Origin: Mesostigma viride
Taxonomy: Eukaryota > Streptophyta > Mesostigmatophyceae > Mesostigmatales > Mesostigmataceae
Direction: 5' to 3'
Length of the DNA stretch: 64,000 nucleotides
Assembly: GCA_009746045.1 (NCBI GenBank)
Contig: RPFO01000213.1
Location: forward strand, 2,539,834-2,603,833
Positions within the stretch are counted from its first letter, which is position 1; the number at the start of each line of letters is the position of its first letter. The notes under the pieces are model-generated. The model was not told the DNA's origin. It saw only the letters and a program-made list of their open reading frames with translations, and did no database searches. The translations under genes were made by a program, and so were the position numbers. Of the stretch, positions 1 through 11,545 are shown one piece after another.

Positions 1-225
1 GTTTGCAGGGGGCAGATTCAGTTTTCCCATTTCATTTGTCCACTCGCCCATGGCTTATCGGTGGCTTATCGGTGGCTTATCGGTGGCTTATCGGTGGGGA
101 GTGTCATGCCTTCGGCGCTGCCTGCCGGCATGATTCGTCCTTTCATGCGCCGACGTCTCCTCGCGGCTCATGGCCCCTTGACGCCCCCTCCTCCTCGTCC
201 TCCTCCTCTTCCCTTGTGCCCGCAG

Positions 226-3200
226 GTATGCCGACTTCTTGGTGCACATCAACGACAGCACCAACGCGCGCGTGCTCTTTGAGCAGGTGCTCAGCACGCT
301 GCCACCCGACAAGTCCCACGAGGTACATGGTGGTGACCAGCTTGAGTTGTAGTGGTTGCACATCACGATGGGCCATGGTGGCAAGCTGATGCCTAGCTTT
401 ATTTAATTATGCAGTGCACATGCAGGGAGTCACTCTCTGCTGAGAAGCCATGCCCTAGCTCTTGTGTAGCTATGTTGATCTTCCCCACCTATGACGGGCT
501 CCCCTTAGCTGGGAGTTGCCCGAGACTCTGGGTGGTGCAGGTGCCCTAGTGCACCTAGAGCAAGTGTTGTTTACATTCCCACCCTTGCAGGAAGTAGCTT
601 AGAATGTATTATAGGCTCATATGCCCCCTCTCTGGGCTATGTGCTACATATACTCCCAACGGAGTTATGTTCCTAATTAATTAATTAATTAATTAATGGT
701 GGCAAGGACCTTGGTGTTGTTCTTGCCAACCACAAGTAACAGCTCTTAAATGCATAGTAGTATGGCAGGAGATCTGCCTGCTGGTCCTGCAGCATCGCTG
801 ACGGCGCGTGGAGAGGCATGCCGTTTGCTATCGCGCTGACAGGCGGTGTGAGACCCACATGTCTTGTTGATTCGTCCTGCCATCGACACGAACGATGGAT
901 GGGGATGGCCAGTTTGCTGATGTGGCGCTGTGGGCTCATTTTGCTGATGTGGCGTCGTGCGCTCACGTCTGCCTCCGTTGCCCTTCTCTGGCACTTCAAA
1001 ACTCCTCCCGCAACCACCATTTCCCACCTCCCACCACATGCGCGCCCACAGATATGGCAGGCGTACATCAAGTTTGAGTGCCTGCATGGGGACATGGCGT
1101 CGGTGATCAAGGTATGGTAAACACTTGGTGACGGAAGCAAGCTGTTCATCCGTTATGATACTATCCATAGTCACAGCATGAAGCAAACCATATGTTCACC
1201 GGTTGGGAAGCTAGTATGCGACATGAAGCCAAGAATACACTGTAGCGTGTAGGTATTGTCCTTGTCCAGTATCATGTCCGCACGAGGCTTGCTGTCTGGT
1301 TCTCAAGACAAATTTTGACAGGTGGCATTACCGTGCTGGTGCATTGCGTCAAGATCCTCGTTCAGGTCGTTGCGCTTACCCGCATCGCTGTTGCGGCTGT
1401 GCACTGCACGCAGGGAGCATTGTGCACCCACCCACCCACCCATGACTTACTTACCAGGTGAAGTAAACGTCTCCTTTCATCTCCCACTTTCTTATATATT
1501 ACTAGACTGCATATGCATGAAAAGACATGATAGCAAACCACGTAATGCAAGCACCTGAATAACCATATCTGATAACCGCTGTACTCAACCACTTTGTGGT
1601 ATTAAGTAACGGGAACCTCCCTCGCCCTTACTTGCCTCCCTCCTCCACTGCCACCGCCACCACCACCACCATCACAACCGCCGCCACCGCCACCGCCACT
1701 GCCACCGCCACCGCCACCACAACACTACAACTACTACTACGCCTCCTACTATGGCTACCACTATGACTACGACGACGACGACGACGACGACTACCGCGAC
1801 GGCGACGATGACAACTACTTTTTCTACTACTACAATTACTACCACAACCACAATAACGACAACGACAACGACAACGACATTCCCCCACCCGCCCTCCACC
1901 CACCCGCCACCCCCACCCACCCCCCGCACCGCCCTCCCCTGCCAGCTGGAGCGGCGGCGGGACCAGGCGCTCTCCGCCCCCTCGCGCGATGCGGCCGCTG
2001 GCGCCGCCTCCTCTGAGTCCAAGTGGTCCCGTCTGCAAGCGGACGCGGGGCTGGGCACAGTGGTGCGGCGGCACGCGTTCCTGGACCTGCTGCCGCTGGG
2101 GGCGCCCGAGATGCTGCACGTGGCCGCGCAGGAGGTGGGCGGGGCCTTGACATGTCTTCTTGGGCTAAGGGGGCGTGGCATGTGGCCGCGCAGGAGGTGG
2201 GTGGGGGCCACTGCATGAAGCGATGGCACTGTTGGGTAGGCACCACTGCGTTCTCTACGCTGCGCAGGAGGTAAGTGAGGCCGTCCACTTATTTTCCTAC
2301 CTAGCACGCGGTAACCTAGCTGCTCTCCAAGAGTGCAGGGCGCAGCATGTGGGTAGGGGGGCAGCACCGGATTTGGGTAGAAAATGCGGCACCAGAGGTG
2401 GGCAGCCCCTCTTATCTACCAACATGTTGCAGCAGAAGAAGTTGGTAGGGCCAGTCGGGGTAAAATTGGCTCCTGATTTCTCAATTCTCAAATTCTCAGA
2501 GGGCGGGGGCTGAGGTACCTTGAAATTAAATAAGAGGCATGACTCTATCGAGATATATTTTGGGAGGCGAGTTTCTATTGGCGTCAATTTGTAGCATTGT
2601 ACGAAAACATGTCAAGGGTGACGGAAAGAAGGAATGATGTTCCAATTCAATTCAATGCACGACGGTATTGGACGGAGTTCCCGGTGTGGCAAGCGGATTT
2701 TGGATCTCACGTTCAGAAAAGGGCTTGGGTACACGACGCGGCGCGACGTACGTTGTAAAATGGCTCGCAGAAATGGAACCTTGGCGACTGTTTGGCGCCG
2801 CGTCGGTCATGACGTTGTGTTCTCCGTTGGATCTGCATCTACGGCGTTCGTGGGTTGTTTCGAAACCCGGTCGATGAGATTTTTTGGAGAAGTCGGGTAT
2901 ATAAGTGATCTTTGTTGTTTCCTTGATATAGGTGACCCTTTTTTGACCAAGCGGTGAAAATATAGAAGTCGAAGTAAACTTAATGCCTGATTTAATGTCA
3001 AGGTACCTCTTATAAATCTCGGGCGGCGCCCTCCGAGAACTTGAGAATTTGAGAACTGGCCTCGAGGTAGTCGGGGTAAAATTCGAAGTCGAGGAGGGCC
3101 AGTACATGGGACGGGGACATTGGGGTAGGGCCCTTTTACCCCTATCCCACCTACCCCTTATTCGATAACGTGTTCTCGTCACATGCATTTCTTTGGGAAA

Positions 3201-6200
3201 CCCAGTTGTCAATGTCACAAGTAATGCTGTTGCTTCAAGCCACGCGAATACTTCTCTTTGGGCCCTATCGGGATTAAGTCTCATTTCGCGGCATTTGGCG
3301 GTGCCACCTGAAGTCAAGGGCTGTTTCGTTGCACTTGTTCATGCAACATGTAAAGTGTCCAGAATAAATATGGATTGAAGAGGACGAACAAGCCTTGTGT
3401 CTGAGTAATCGTTGTGGCAGCTGGCTCCCCTCCTACAGCACTTTGCATTACCGCCCTGCATGACTGCTACTATGCTGGCATGTAAAGCAACTTGATGATG
3501 CGACATTATTATTTTAGATAATTATTCTTTTCTGCTGACTGCCGCCCTTAGTTGCTGCAGCGCGTACTGAATCGAAGAGAAACTTCATTTGCAACTTACA
3601 AGCTTTCATCGTGTGGTCTCCGCCATCCATGCGCAGCAACTGGCCAACACGTTGCAGCAGCAGCAGCAACAAGCACAGGCAGCACAGCAGGCAGGAGCGC
3701 AGGCGGGGTTGCCACCCCAACCACAAGGCAGGCCCGCCGATGCAGGCGCTGCCCCGGCTGCCTCAGCCGATGGCCCGGCGGTTACGCCCACGGCTGCTGG
3801 CATAACGCTATCGGCGGTCAGCCTGTCTTCCCCTGGTGAGCTCCCGCGTGGTCTGGCACGCACACTTGGGCCTGGTTTCTGCAGCCCTGTTTATTTTTAG
3901 AGCTTCTCTAATTTTTCCCGTTTCTCTCTACATGACAGTTTCTGTTTTGTTTTTTTTTTCCAGATAAGCGAAAGGAGAGATTTGCGCTGCTCGCGCTAGT
4001 CTGTGTGTGCGCATGGGTGCGGCGGGTCATAGAGTATCTGTGCATATTTATGTCTGTGCCTTCCCAATAACATCCTTGCAGCCCCCCCAGCATTCCAGGG
4101 CACCCAAGCGGGCGCAAAGGCGCCACCCACCCGCGGTGTCCCCTGCAAGCACATGCCGGACACCTCGCGCATGGTGGTGTACGACCCGCGCGGCGTCATG
4201 GGTGAGTCACCGGAAGGGAGCGGAACTGGCTCCATCGACGTCCTGTTGGGGGACGAGAACTAGGCAGCTGCATCCATTTGGGTCCTGTGACCTCCTGGTG
4301 TATGCTGGAAGATATTTTTAGATCCTGTTGGGACAGACGGGCCTGGTCTTGGCTCATGAAACGCGTTCAGCGGTGCGCCTTTCCTTGTGAGATCCGCGAG
4401 GCGGGCTGCCGGCCTAGGTCATGGTGTCATGGTCACAGTCACAGCCCTGGCAAGCATGGGCGTGGCGTTCTCCTCGACAGTGCTCCGAGTTCCTAGGCAT
4501 CGCTCACCTCGGCATCTGTCTGCAGGCGAGTTGTGCCCATGGTCGGCAGCAGGCCAAGGCGATCTGCCAAAAGTATGTACGACTGTGTACTAGTAATGCC
4601 ACTGTGCTATGTATTGATGGGTTCGTCTGTGCATTTTTTTTTTTTTTGTTCCTTTCTCCTCTTCAATTTCCCATGGCCGCTGACTGCACGCGTTTGCCAG
4701 GCCTCGACGGGGGCGCCGGCAAGGGACACGGTGCCGGGGGTGCTGCCATCTCTTCTGGGGCTAAGGGCGGCCCGCCGACTGGACAAGCACCGTACGGTGT
4801 TGCGCCCGCGGCAGGGAAACACCTGCAGGGAGGGCTGCGGGCACCAATGCCACAGGGCCAGGGTGCGCCTCCAGGAGGTGGGTGCAGAGGGGACCGTTTG
4901 GGTATTTTATCCCGTATGAACTGCTGGTACTCCATATAGTACACCATGCCCGCATCAACTGCGTATCCGGCGATAGCATCAGTACGTTGGCTCCAGTGCG
5001 CACAAGGCTCCTGTGTGCACTTTCTTTTTCTTTTCTCCTATCTGCATATCCTTCTACTTCCTCCTTTCCCGCCATTTTTTCCCGCAACGTTTTGTTTCAT
5101 TTTGATGCCGCGAAGGGCGTTTTGATCCCTTCTTGGCCTGTTCGGCACGCTTGGACATCCCGTCCGATTGTCTGATTGTATTCCATGTGCACCCTCCTTG
5201 TCATTGCTGCCTTGTGTGGCTGCATGATGCACACATGGCTGCTCCTGCGCGGCAGGCATGAGGCGAGGCCCCCCAGGTGCCCCTGATGCCTATGCCAACG
5301 CGCTGCCCCCCTTCCTAGTGGACTTCATGCGGCTGCTGCCGTCACCGGCCGAGTTTCCCTGTAAGTCAAGGGGGGGTTCCTTGGAAGTCGGCAGGGGGCA
5401 GTCCTGATAGTTTACCGGGGCACCCGAATCACCAGGTCGCAGTCGTGGGGCCCATTGCGTAGGTGATCTTCCTTGTACGTCGATCCGTGTGGATCTGTCT
5501 CAACCTCCATCACCCTTGGTCAGCGCAACGGCGGCCACAGGGTGCGATGGCCCACACAGTTGCAATGTGGGGTGCTCTCACGTTGAGTGTCATTGCAAGG
5601 GCAAGGGTTACCAGCCAATGGTTTATATGCTGCCTGCATGCGAGTGGGTTTTCCACCGCGCACATGTAGCGTTGTAGGTTGCTGCATGTCAGGGAGGGGG
5701 GGGAGAATGGGGGGCCCAAGGCTTTTCATGGTAGGAGGGCTTCCGGGGGGTTGGGGGGGGGGGGGGGGGGGGAAGGCTCCAGAGTTATTGCCGCTCTGGC
5801 ATCAGATGGGTCGATTGAAGTGGGGTTTTGCTGAGCCAGTTTGCCATGGGGTTCCTCATTTATACCTTTGTTTTGCTAGGGCATTGGCATGCTTGACCCA
5901 TCCACAGAGTGTATAGTGTACCTGTGCCCGCCGTACATCATGGCCGTCACAGTGGCAAGCACTGACAATCTCTTTGTCCAACGTTTGTGCTGGCATCCCC
6001 CTTTCCCGTCCTCTTCTCCTATTCCGTTTCCCGTCTCCTTTCCCACTCCCCTTTTTCCACCCCCTTGCCTTGCCGCCCTTTCCTACCTCCCTCCCCTCTC
6101 CTTTCCTACCCCCCTCCCTATCCTCCTTTCCCATCCGCCTTCCACATCCTCGATCACATCTTATCCCCCTCCACGTCACATCTCCTTGCACATCCCTGTC

Positions 6201-7253
6201 CCCTCCCCCCGTCCGCTATGCCCCCCCACACACACAACAGTGGGCCCCGTTCCGGACGTGGATTATGTGATGCACCTGATCGAGAGCAACGACTTCTCCC
6301 CCGCGGCCATGGAGGCCGGGGCCGGGCCCATGTACGGTGGCCCCCCCATGGCCGGGGGTGGAATGGGCCCGATGGACACCTCAGCAGCTAGGCAACCCCA
6401 GGGAGGTGCCCCCCCGCCACACCAACGGGGGATGGGAGGCCCCATGTGGCCCCCCAGTGGGCAGGGGTCGCCGAGGGGGCAGATGCCAGTGCAAGCGGGT
6501 CCGCCCCGCACGGCGAGTGGCAAGCCGCCGCTACCGGCGGACGGTCCCCACGGTCGGGCCCCGCCGCCTGGGATGGGTCCCAGGGACGGCATGGGTGCAA
6601 TGGGGCCGATAGCGGAGGCGGAACCGGGGGGGATGCGCATGGGTCGGCCGAGCGGCCCTACCCCTGGGGCCGGGGGAGGACCCCCGCCTGGCGGGATGCA
6701 GGAGCGAGGGGTGGGCAACGCGCCGGGGATGCCTCGGAAACGCAAACCAGATGATGGGGAGATGTCCGGGCAATGTACGTGTGGTGGCCGCGGTGCCCCG
6801 TGTGCTCTGCCTGTCGGGGGGGGTGTTGTGTGTTGTGGGCTGGCATGCAGCTGCAGATCTACTTGGGATGTTTGTGTTTTCTGCCGAGGTTGTTTGGTTG
6901 GATTGGATTTGCTACAGGGGGGGGGCATGCATGCAGAACAGGATCAGATCGCTCTGACTTGGTAGGGTGGGTCGACCCCGCCGTAGCTGGCGTACTTCGT
7001 GATCTCGATCCCCGGCAGGCGCCCCTCCATCCGGGCAAAGTGGGCCTGGTGGGCATCATGCTTATTGACGCGGGCAGCATGCTTACGACGATCTGTCGTT
7101 TTGTGCATACTCCTTGATGTGGATGCAGATGGTGGAAGTAGTGAAGATGTGGGGATGGACACCGGCAGACCGATCCAGCCCCCTCCCAAGGACATCTACC
7201 GATCCCGACAGAAACAGAAGAAGAAAGAGCCCGGTGATATGGGCTTCTTTTGA
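226..7253 (+). CDS. CSTF77: Cleavage stimulation factor subunit 77 (CstF-77/CSTF3/Rna14), 5'-partial, nine exons
   Basis: CstF-77 is the HAT-repeat scaffold of the nuclear cleavage stimulation factor, which acts in pre-mRNA 3'-end cleavage and polyadenylation. Exons read by eye: 226-322, 1052-1111, 1946-2134, 3637-3835, 4082-4201, 4701-4877, 5256-5360, 6241-6774, 7129-7253. Phases agree at every junction, giving 534 residues plus TGA. The first three exons carry the last HAT repeats (YADFLVHIND, VLFEQVLSTLPPDKS, IWQAYIKFE, GDMASVIK, LERRRD). A Gln/Ala-rich linker and MVVYDPRG follow, then a Suf-type segment (ALPPFLVDFMRLLPSP, GPVPDVDYVMHLI). The tail is Gly/Pro/Met-rich and ends with a basic motif, PPPKDIYRSRQKQKKK, matching the C-terminus I remember for the family. 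The upstream HAT repeats lie outside the window. Exon 4701-4877 could be read in other frames; this frame was chosen because it keeps phase. Confidence 0.88.
386..695 (+). mobile_element. 5'-truncated LINE 3' end inserted in a CstF-77 intron
   Basis: The segment is flanked by an 11-bp direct repeat, ATGGTGGCAAG, at 375-385 and 696-706. It ends in (TTAA)n. Just before the tail is a block shared with other LINE ends in this window: a GTGCTACAT core followed by CTCCCAACGGAG. The same block is found, on the opposite strand, near 10.85 kb and 30.83 kb. This shows a target-primed insertion of 310 bp, sense to the host gene, without coding sequence. Confidence 0.8.
1640..1895. repeat. Trinucleotide/hexanucleotide low-complexity tract
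   Basis: Runs of CCACCG, ACTACT, ACGACG and ACAACG units fill the intron upstream of exon 1946-2134. Long reading frames here in all phases are translations of the repeat, not genes. Confidence 0.85.
2121..2285 (+). repeat. Triplicated exon-end plus 5' splice site in CstF-77
   Basis: The true exon ends at 2134 in GCGCAGGAG followed by GTGGGCGGGGCC. A copy with the same exon end and a GTGGGTGGGGGCC donor lies at about 2181-2210. A third, GCGCAGGAG followed by GTAAGTGAGGCC, lies at about 2263-2285. The third donor is the closest of the three to consensus (GTAAGT), so which one is used cannot be decided by eye. All three are downstream of the exon body. Confidence 0.75.
2480..3056. mobile_element. 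Candidate non-autonomous DNA element with inverted ends
   Basis: The segment 2480-2540 (TTCTCAAATTCTCA, then GAGGGCG, GGTACCTTGA, ATTAAAT, AGGCAT) recurs as an imperfect reverse complement at 2983-3056. About 440 bp of unremarkable sequence lie between. The flanking GTCGGGGTAAAATT also occurs on both sides, but in direct orientation. It sits wholly inside a CstF-77 intron. No transposase is visible and the outer limits are uncertain, so class assignment is inference. Confidence 0.5.
5750..5772. repeat. Poly-G tract in CstF-77 intron
   Basis: A near-uninterrupted run of about 20 G, preceded by shorter G runs from 5696, lies in the intron before exon 6241-6774. It could form a G-quadruplex in the pre-mRNA. 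No other function is seen. Confidence 0.8.
6943..7115 (-). mobile_element. Antisense LINE reverse-transcriptase fragment in the last CstF-77 intron
   Basis: Read on the - strand, this segment encodes FARMEG, PGIEIT and YASYGGVDPPY. This closely matches FARVEG, PGIEIT and YASYGGVDPPY in the LINE at 7728-10213, just before that element's YADD motif. The fragment lies directly upstream of the terminal exon, with its end some 15-80 bp from the 3' splice site at 7128. Insertion boundaries were not resolved. Confidence 0.75.
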
Positions 7254-7715
7254 GGTCTGCGTATTAGCCGTGCCTGTCTGTTGCCATCGTTGAATGCTTA
7301 AGGCACCGAGCAAGCACTGGTGGAAATTCAAGCCAGTGTTGGAGTTTTATGACGCTGTGACAATGGAGTTCGCTCATCAGCCAGCCAATGGGCAAAGCCA
7401 GCTGGGCGATACAGTTGGGCTAAAGGCACTTTTGACCCCTTGCCGCAATAGCAGTTGACGGTTCTGAACTTTCGTTTGGGGGATACTCCTACTGGTTGTC
7501 TATAACCCGTTCTTCTTCTTGTCATGTATCTCAGCTCAGGTTGTGTTATTGATATCCCAGCTTGAATGACCAGTCGTTCACACCGTGCAGTTCATAGATG
7601 TGTCGTTGCCTTGGCGGAATCATCGTCCCAGCCAACGCCTTAACTGAAAGTAAACTAAACTAAATAAGAATACAAGATTCCATGGAAACACTCTATTCTA
7701 ACTCGCGCTTTCATC
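7254..7715. other. 3' flank of CstF-77, no gene seen
   Basis: This stretch should hold the CstF-77 3' UTR. No open frame with family features, no clear polyadenylation hexamer and no repeat was recognised. Confidence 0.5.
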
Positions 7716-7727
7716 ATGCAATATAAT

Positions 7728-10213
7728 CATGGACGCAGATCGCGGTGTAGATCTCACGCCACCCTACGAACTGTTCATGTGATCGGTGGAGCTTGGCTCT
7801 AAGCTTCTCCCCGAGCAACCCCGCGCCCGACCAGCCCCGCTCTACCTGCGCGACGCCCGGGTGGTTGCCGCCCGGCTGGCGCTAGCGCAGGCCCGCCGCC
7901 GCGGGGAGGACCTGTACCCGTACCAGGAACGGCTTACTCAAGCATATACTGCCGCACATGCGGAGGAGGTGGAGACACTTGCCGCCGAAATCAATCGCCA
8001 CACGGCCGCCAACCAGCACAAGGCGGCCTGGCGCTCTCTCTCGACCGTCTCACCGGACGCCGGGACACGCAACGGGCTGACATCCCAGGCACCCCCAGTG
8101 AACGCCTTGAGATTTGGTTCAGCTCCCAGGCCAAACTATCAGGGGCCCCTGGCCCGCCCCCCCCGCTTCACCCCGCTGCAGCTGCACGCCCTGCGGCCAG
8201 CCGAGGCGGCCCCATCGCGAGCCCCCGCAGGCGCCCACCAGCGAGACGGACTACCTGGTCCCACCGCTCTCCGGCCCCCTGGTGGACGGCCCCCACGACG
8301 AGTGGACTCCCCAGGAACAGTGGGCTGCTGCCATCTCCACCCTCCGCAATGATGCTGCCATGGGAGTGGACAATATTTCACAGGAGGTGGTTAAGATGCC
8401 TGAGCTTGAGCCCTTCCTCCGGGGTGTTTGCAACCGGATTCTACGAGATGGCCTCCCCCCGCCGACGTATTGGAAGACCGCTGTACGGGTCATGCTCTAC
8501 AAGGGCAAGGGGTCCGCCGCGGATACCGGCAACTACCGCGGCGTATGCCTCCAAAGCTGCGTGCTGAAAGTCTTCATGCGTCTCCTGCTGAACCGCATGC
8601 GCGCCAGCCTCGATCCCCACCTAGGTGAGTCCCAGATGGGCTTCCGTGTTGGTCGCAATTGTGTTATGGTCACTATTACCGCGCGCCGCCTGATCGAGGA
8701 AGTGGGTCGCCTGGCCCCCGGCCTCTTGCCATTGCTATTGATCTTCGTGGATTACACCAAGGCATTCGATACGGTTACATGGGACGCCCTGTGGGTGGTC
8801 CTTCACCTGTTCCGTGTCCCATCGTACATCGTTGAGATCATCCGCCAGTTCTATGAAGGGTCCCAAGCCCAGGTCCGTACCGCCGACGGCGTCACTCCGG
8901 CGTTCCCCCTGCACACCGGGGTGTGGCAGGGCTGTGTGCTCTCCCCATATCTATTCATCATTATGGTGGACTATATTATGCGGCGTGCACAAGCCCGCTT
9001 CGCCCGGGTGGAGGGGCGCCCGCCGGGGATCGAGATCACGGAGTACGCCAGCTACGGCGGGGTTGACCCACCCTACCGCCTGAGCGATCTGATCTACGCT
9101 GATGACACGACACTCGTGGAAACCCCAGAGTCAGCCCAACTGTGGCTAGACAGCTTATCACTGGAAGCGCGGGCGGTGGGGCTTATGATCAGCAAGAAAA
9201 CGGAGGTCATGGCCATCGGCTTCCCTGCTGGGATAGCCCCACCCACCCTCCTCTTGCTGGACGGCAGCCCCGTCCCCCCGGCGACTCGCTTCAAGCTCCT
9301 TGGCAGCTGGCTTCCCTCCACGGCCGACGACATCAACACCCGCATTGGCCAGGCCTGGGCGGCCCTCCGCCGCCTCGACAGGTTCTGGACCTGTCGCTAC
9401 CTGAGTGAGCGACGCAAGCGCATTCTGTTCAAGGCCCTTGTCCTCAGCATCCTCCTTTATGGCTGCGAGGCGTGGACCCTGGACCAGGCGCTGAGCCAGC
9501 AGCTTGACGGCACCGTCACTCGAATGCTCCGTCATATCCTCGGCGTCCGCTACCAAGAACGCCGCACCCGGGCGGAGCTCTACTGCGAGCTCCCTCTTGT
9601 CACCCATACCATCTGACACCGCCGCCTCCTCTTTGCCGGCCATCTTGCCCGCACAGACCAGGTGAATACCGATGTGGGCCCTGCCGGGGGGCTTAAGACG
9701 GGCCAACCAGGTAGACACCTCCTCCTATGGCAGGGTCCCCTTGTCCCATCGCAACCCACTGGCAAACTTGCGCGCGCCGGGCACTGGCGCGGCGCGACCC
9801 GGACCTATGTGACACAACTGCTTGAAGATGCAGGGCTTCTGGGACTATCCGTACTCCGCGCCCGCATGATTGACAAGGAGAAATGGGCTGCCATCTGCGA
9901 TAAGCACCTTCCCGAGGGGTATGCTCCTGTTTTCTCCCCACGGGCCCCGCGGCCCGTCGCTAGCCAGGGTAGAAGTCCGCACTGGTGGAGGTTATTGGTC
10001 CTGAGGATATAGCCGCTACACTACCGCCTCGTCTGCCATTACATGTAGAGGACAGCTCCGATGAGGATTACATCCCCATCTAGTGCTTAACGGTTGGGGG
10101 ATGATGCAGACGATATTTGTTTAAACTTTTGTGTTATTATTTTTCTAATGAGATTAGCATAGTACTCCGTGGCATGCCTTGCGCATGACACGCAAGTACT
10201 TACTTACTTACTT
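7728..10213 (+). mobile_element. 5'-truncated LINE with intact 12-bp target-site duplication
   Basis: The element is bounded by the direct repeat ATGCAATATAAT at 7716-7727 and 10214-10225. It starts inside the region upstream of the RT, so the endonuclease part is missing. It ends in a (TTAC)n tail after a GCATGACACGCAAGTAC 3' end. The same 3' end is found, reversed, near 13.6 kb. The single clean duplication marks this as one target-primed insertion, now dead. Confidence 0.88.
7786..9990 (+). pseudogene. LINE reverse transcriptase pseudogene
   Basis: The segment before RT is broken. The AAW reading at about 8020 must change frame to give LDRLTGRRD and LEIWFSSQ, then change again near 8200 to enter the RT. 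From 8300 the RT is open: GKGSAADTGNYRG, motif A FVDYTKAFD at about 8743-8770, WQGCVLSPYLF, and the catalytic YADD at about 9095-9106. The thumb follows, with FKLLGSWLP and YGCEAWT. Frame stops at TGA 9615-9617, exactly where the related copy at 12.4 kb has CGA (Arg). The downstream part (HRRLLFAGHLARTDQ, then DKEKWAAICDKHLP) is still readable. The architecture is that of a non-LTR retrotransposon; the clade is not assigned. Confidence 0.88.
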
Positions 10214-10225
10214 ATGCAATATAAT

Positions 10226-10400
10226 GCAAATTATGCATCGTAATTCTGGTTTGGAACATCGTTTTCCCAATAGTTTCCAGGGCAAAGTAATGGTTTATGA
10301 ATTAGAAGCTGACATTTGCATTTTATTCATTCACGCGCATCCGTTGGGAGAGTCACGGGGTACCAACTGTTGAGCAGGTGAAACAAATTGGGGAGAGATC
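10226..10400. other. Short unexplained interval with a LINE-end-like block
   Basis: Around 10335-10375 the block CATCCGTTGGGAGAGTCACGG resembles the reversed LINE 3' ends elsewhere in the window. Tail and target duplication were not resolved, so it is recorded only as a probable decayed - strand end. Confidence 0.35.
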
Positions 10401-11310
10401 GACCGGACTATGGCAGAAAAAAAGCACATTTTGGCGAATTAATTAATGTTTTGGATTGCTAGTAACATATTTTGGTCCGTGCCGCTCGAATATGGACAAT
10501 TCCTGGGACGTGACATGCAGATTCTGAGTGCCCTCATCAAGATCTATCGATTGCACTACTAAAACTTTTGTTTGGACCCCCCAACGAGCTACTTGGTCTG
10601 TCTTCGCTTTGGCCCATGTGATGCTTAAGTATCAGCTTACAGCCATTTCTACCTGTCTTGTAGGCCTACGTACTAGATCGCTAGCTCAACTGAAAACGGA
10701 CTTTCCGGAATCTAAGGTATCAGCTAAGGCTACCATGGTCCGGATTCTCCCGATTTCTGGCCTGCGCTGGTTGTCTCCTTGGTATGATCCAGGATCCTCT
10801 GGCGGAGATCTGTCGATTAAATTGAATTAAATTCAATTATAACATGCCTCCGTTGGGAGATCATGTAGCACATATTCCATGATGGATGGGTGGGGTGGAG
10901 GAAGCCGCGTAATCGAACTATCCTAACTCTAAGCTATCTAGTCTAGAAAATCCTAACTACACTACTCATCAAAACGCCTCCTCCTCTTGGGGGGAGGGGG
11001 CTTGCCCACAGGATCGGGCGTGTGGACCTTGACAATCTTCTGCCACCGCGTCTTGTCCTGCATGGCAGTCCAAAGACGGGAGAGAGAGTGGATGCGGTAC
11101 TCAAACTGGGCTGGGACCACTAGGTCGTCCAGCAACAACATCTGGATGTAGTTCGTGACAGGTTTCCCTACCCTTTTGGGAATGCCCTTGGGGCCAGGCC
11201 AGGTCAGAATGTGTCTGTCGATTGCGCTACTCAAAATAAAATTCCAACTTGATTTTTGAGCCCCAGTCTACGATAGTAGTCCGGTCTCTCGCCAATGCCT
11301 TCAGGTGTAC
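10400..11310. repeat. Dispersed repeat R1, copy A, split by a LINE
   Basis: Two parts, 10400-10818 and 11224-11310, join across a LINE insertion. The joined sequence matches the reversed copy at 18.78-18.99 kb, including GTCGATTGCGCTACTCAAAAT and AACGGACTTTCCGGAA. The left part also matches the reverse complement of 28.40-28.78 kb (AAGCACATTTTGGCGAATT, ACTTGGTCTGTCTT, GGCCCAT). R1 probably had coding capacity, because the 28.4 kb copy contains an open frame over the shared part. Class unknown. Confidence 0.65.
10819..11213 (-). mobile_element. LINE 3' fragment nested in R1
   Basis: The direct repeat TCTGTCGATT lies at 10809-10818 and 11214-11223. Removing the insertion restores the R1 sequence. 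On the - strand the fragment encodes the LINE C-terminus (ILTWPGP, LWTAMQDKTRWQKIV, DPVGKPPPPKRRRR). It ends in the shared GTGCTACATGATCTCCCAACG block and an AATTGAATTTAATT tail. It is 395 bp, 5'-truncated and non-functional. Confidence 0.85.
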
Positions 11311-11545
11311 CTTTATTCATACCTGGGGGCGTGGGATCTCGACCTGGCCCGGCCTTCTCTCGTTGCCTTGGAATTAAGGCAGGCGGGCCACAGGTTCAAT
11401 TATACTGCTCACTCCTTGATACTGCTCACTGGGAGAGTACGTCATAGCAAAAGCATAGCGGATGCAGTAGGGCTTTCCCATGGTTGATGGTCCAGTGGCC
11501 ACAGATAGGCTTGGGACTTATGCAAGAGGCGCCGGTATGGGAGAA

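Noticed and set aside
4526-4572. Exon-like segment with good acceptor and donor inside CstF-77
   Set aside because: Including it puts the next exon (4701-4877) in a frame that breaks the Gly/Pro-rich linker and the following phase; skipping it keeps every phase. It could be an occasional cryptic exon.
5889-6965. A 358-residue single ORF over the Gly/Pro/Met-rich CstF-77 exon
   Set aside because: Only 6241-6774 is exon; the start is a pyrimidine-rich intron and the end runs past a GTACGT donor.
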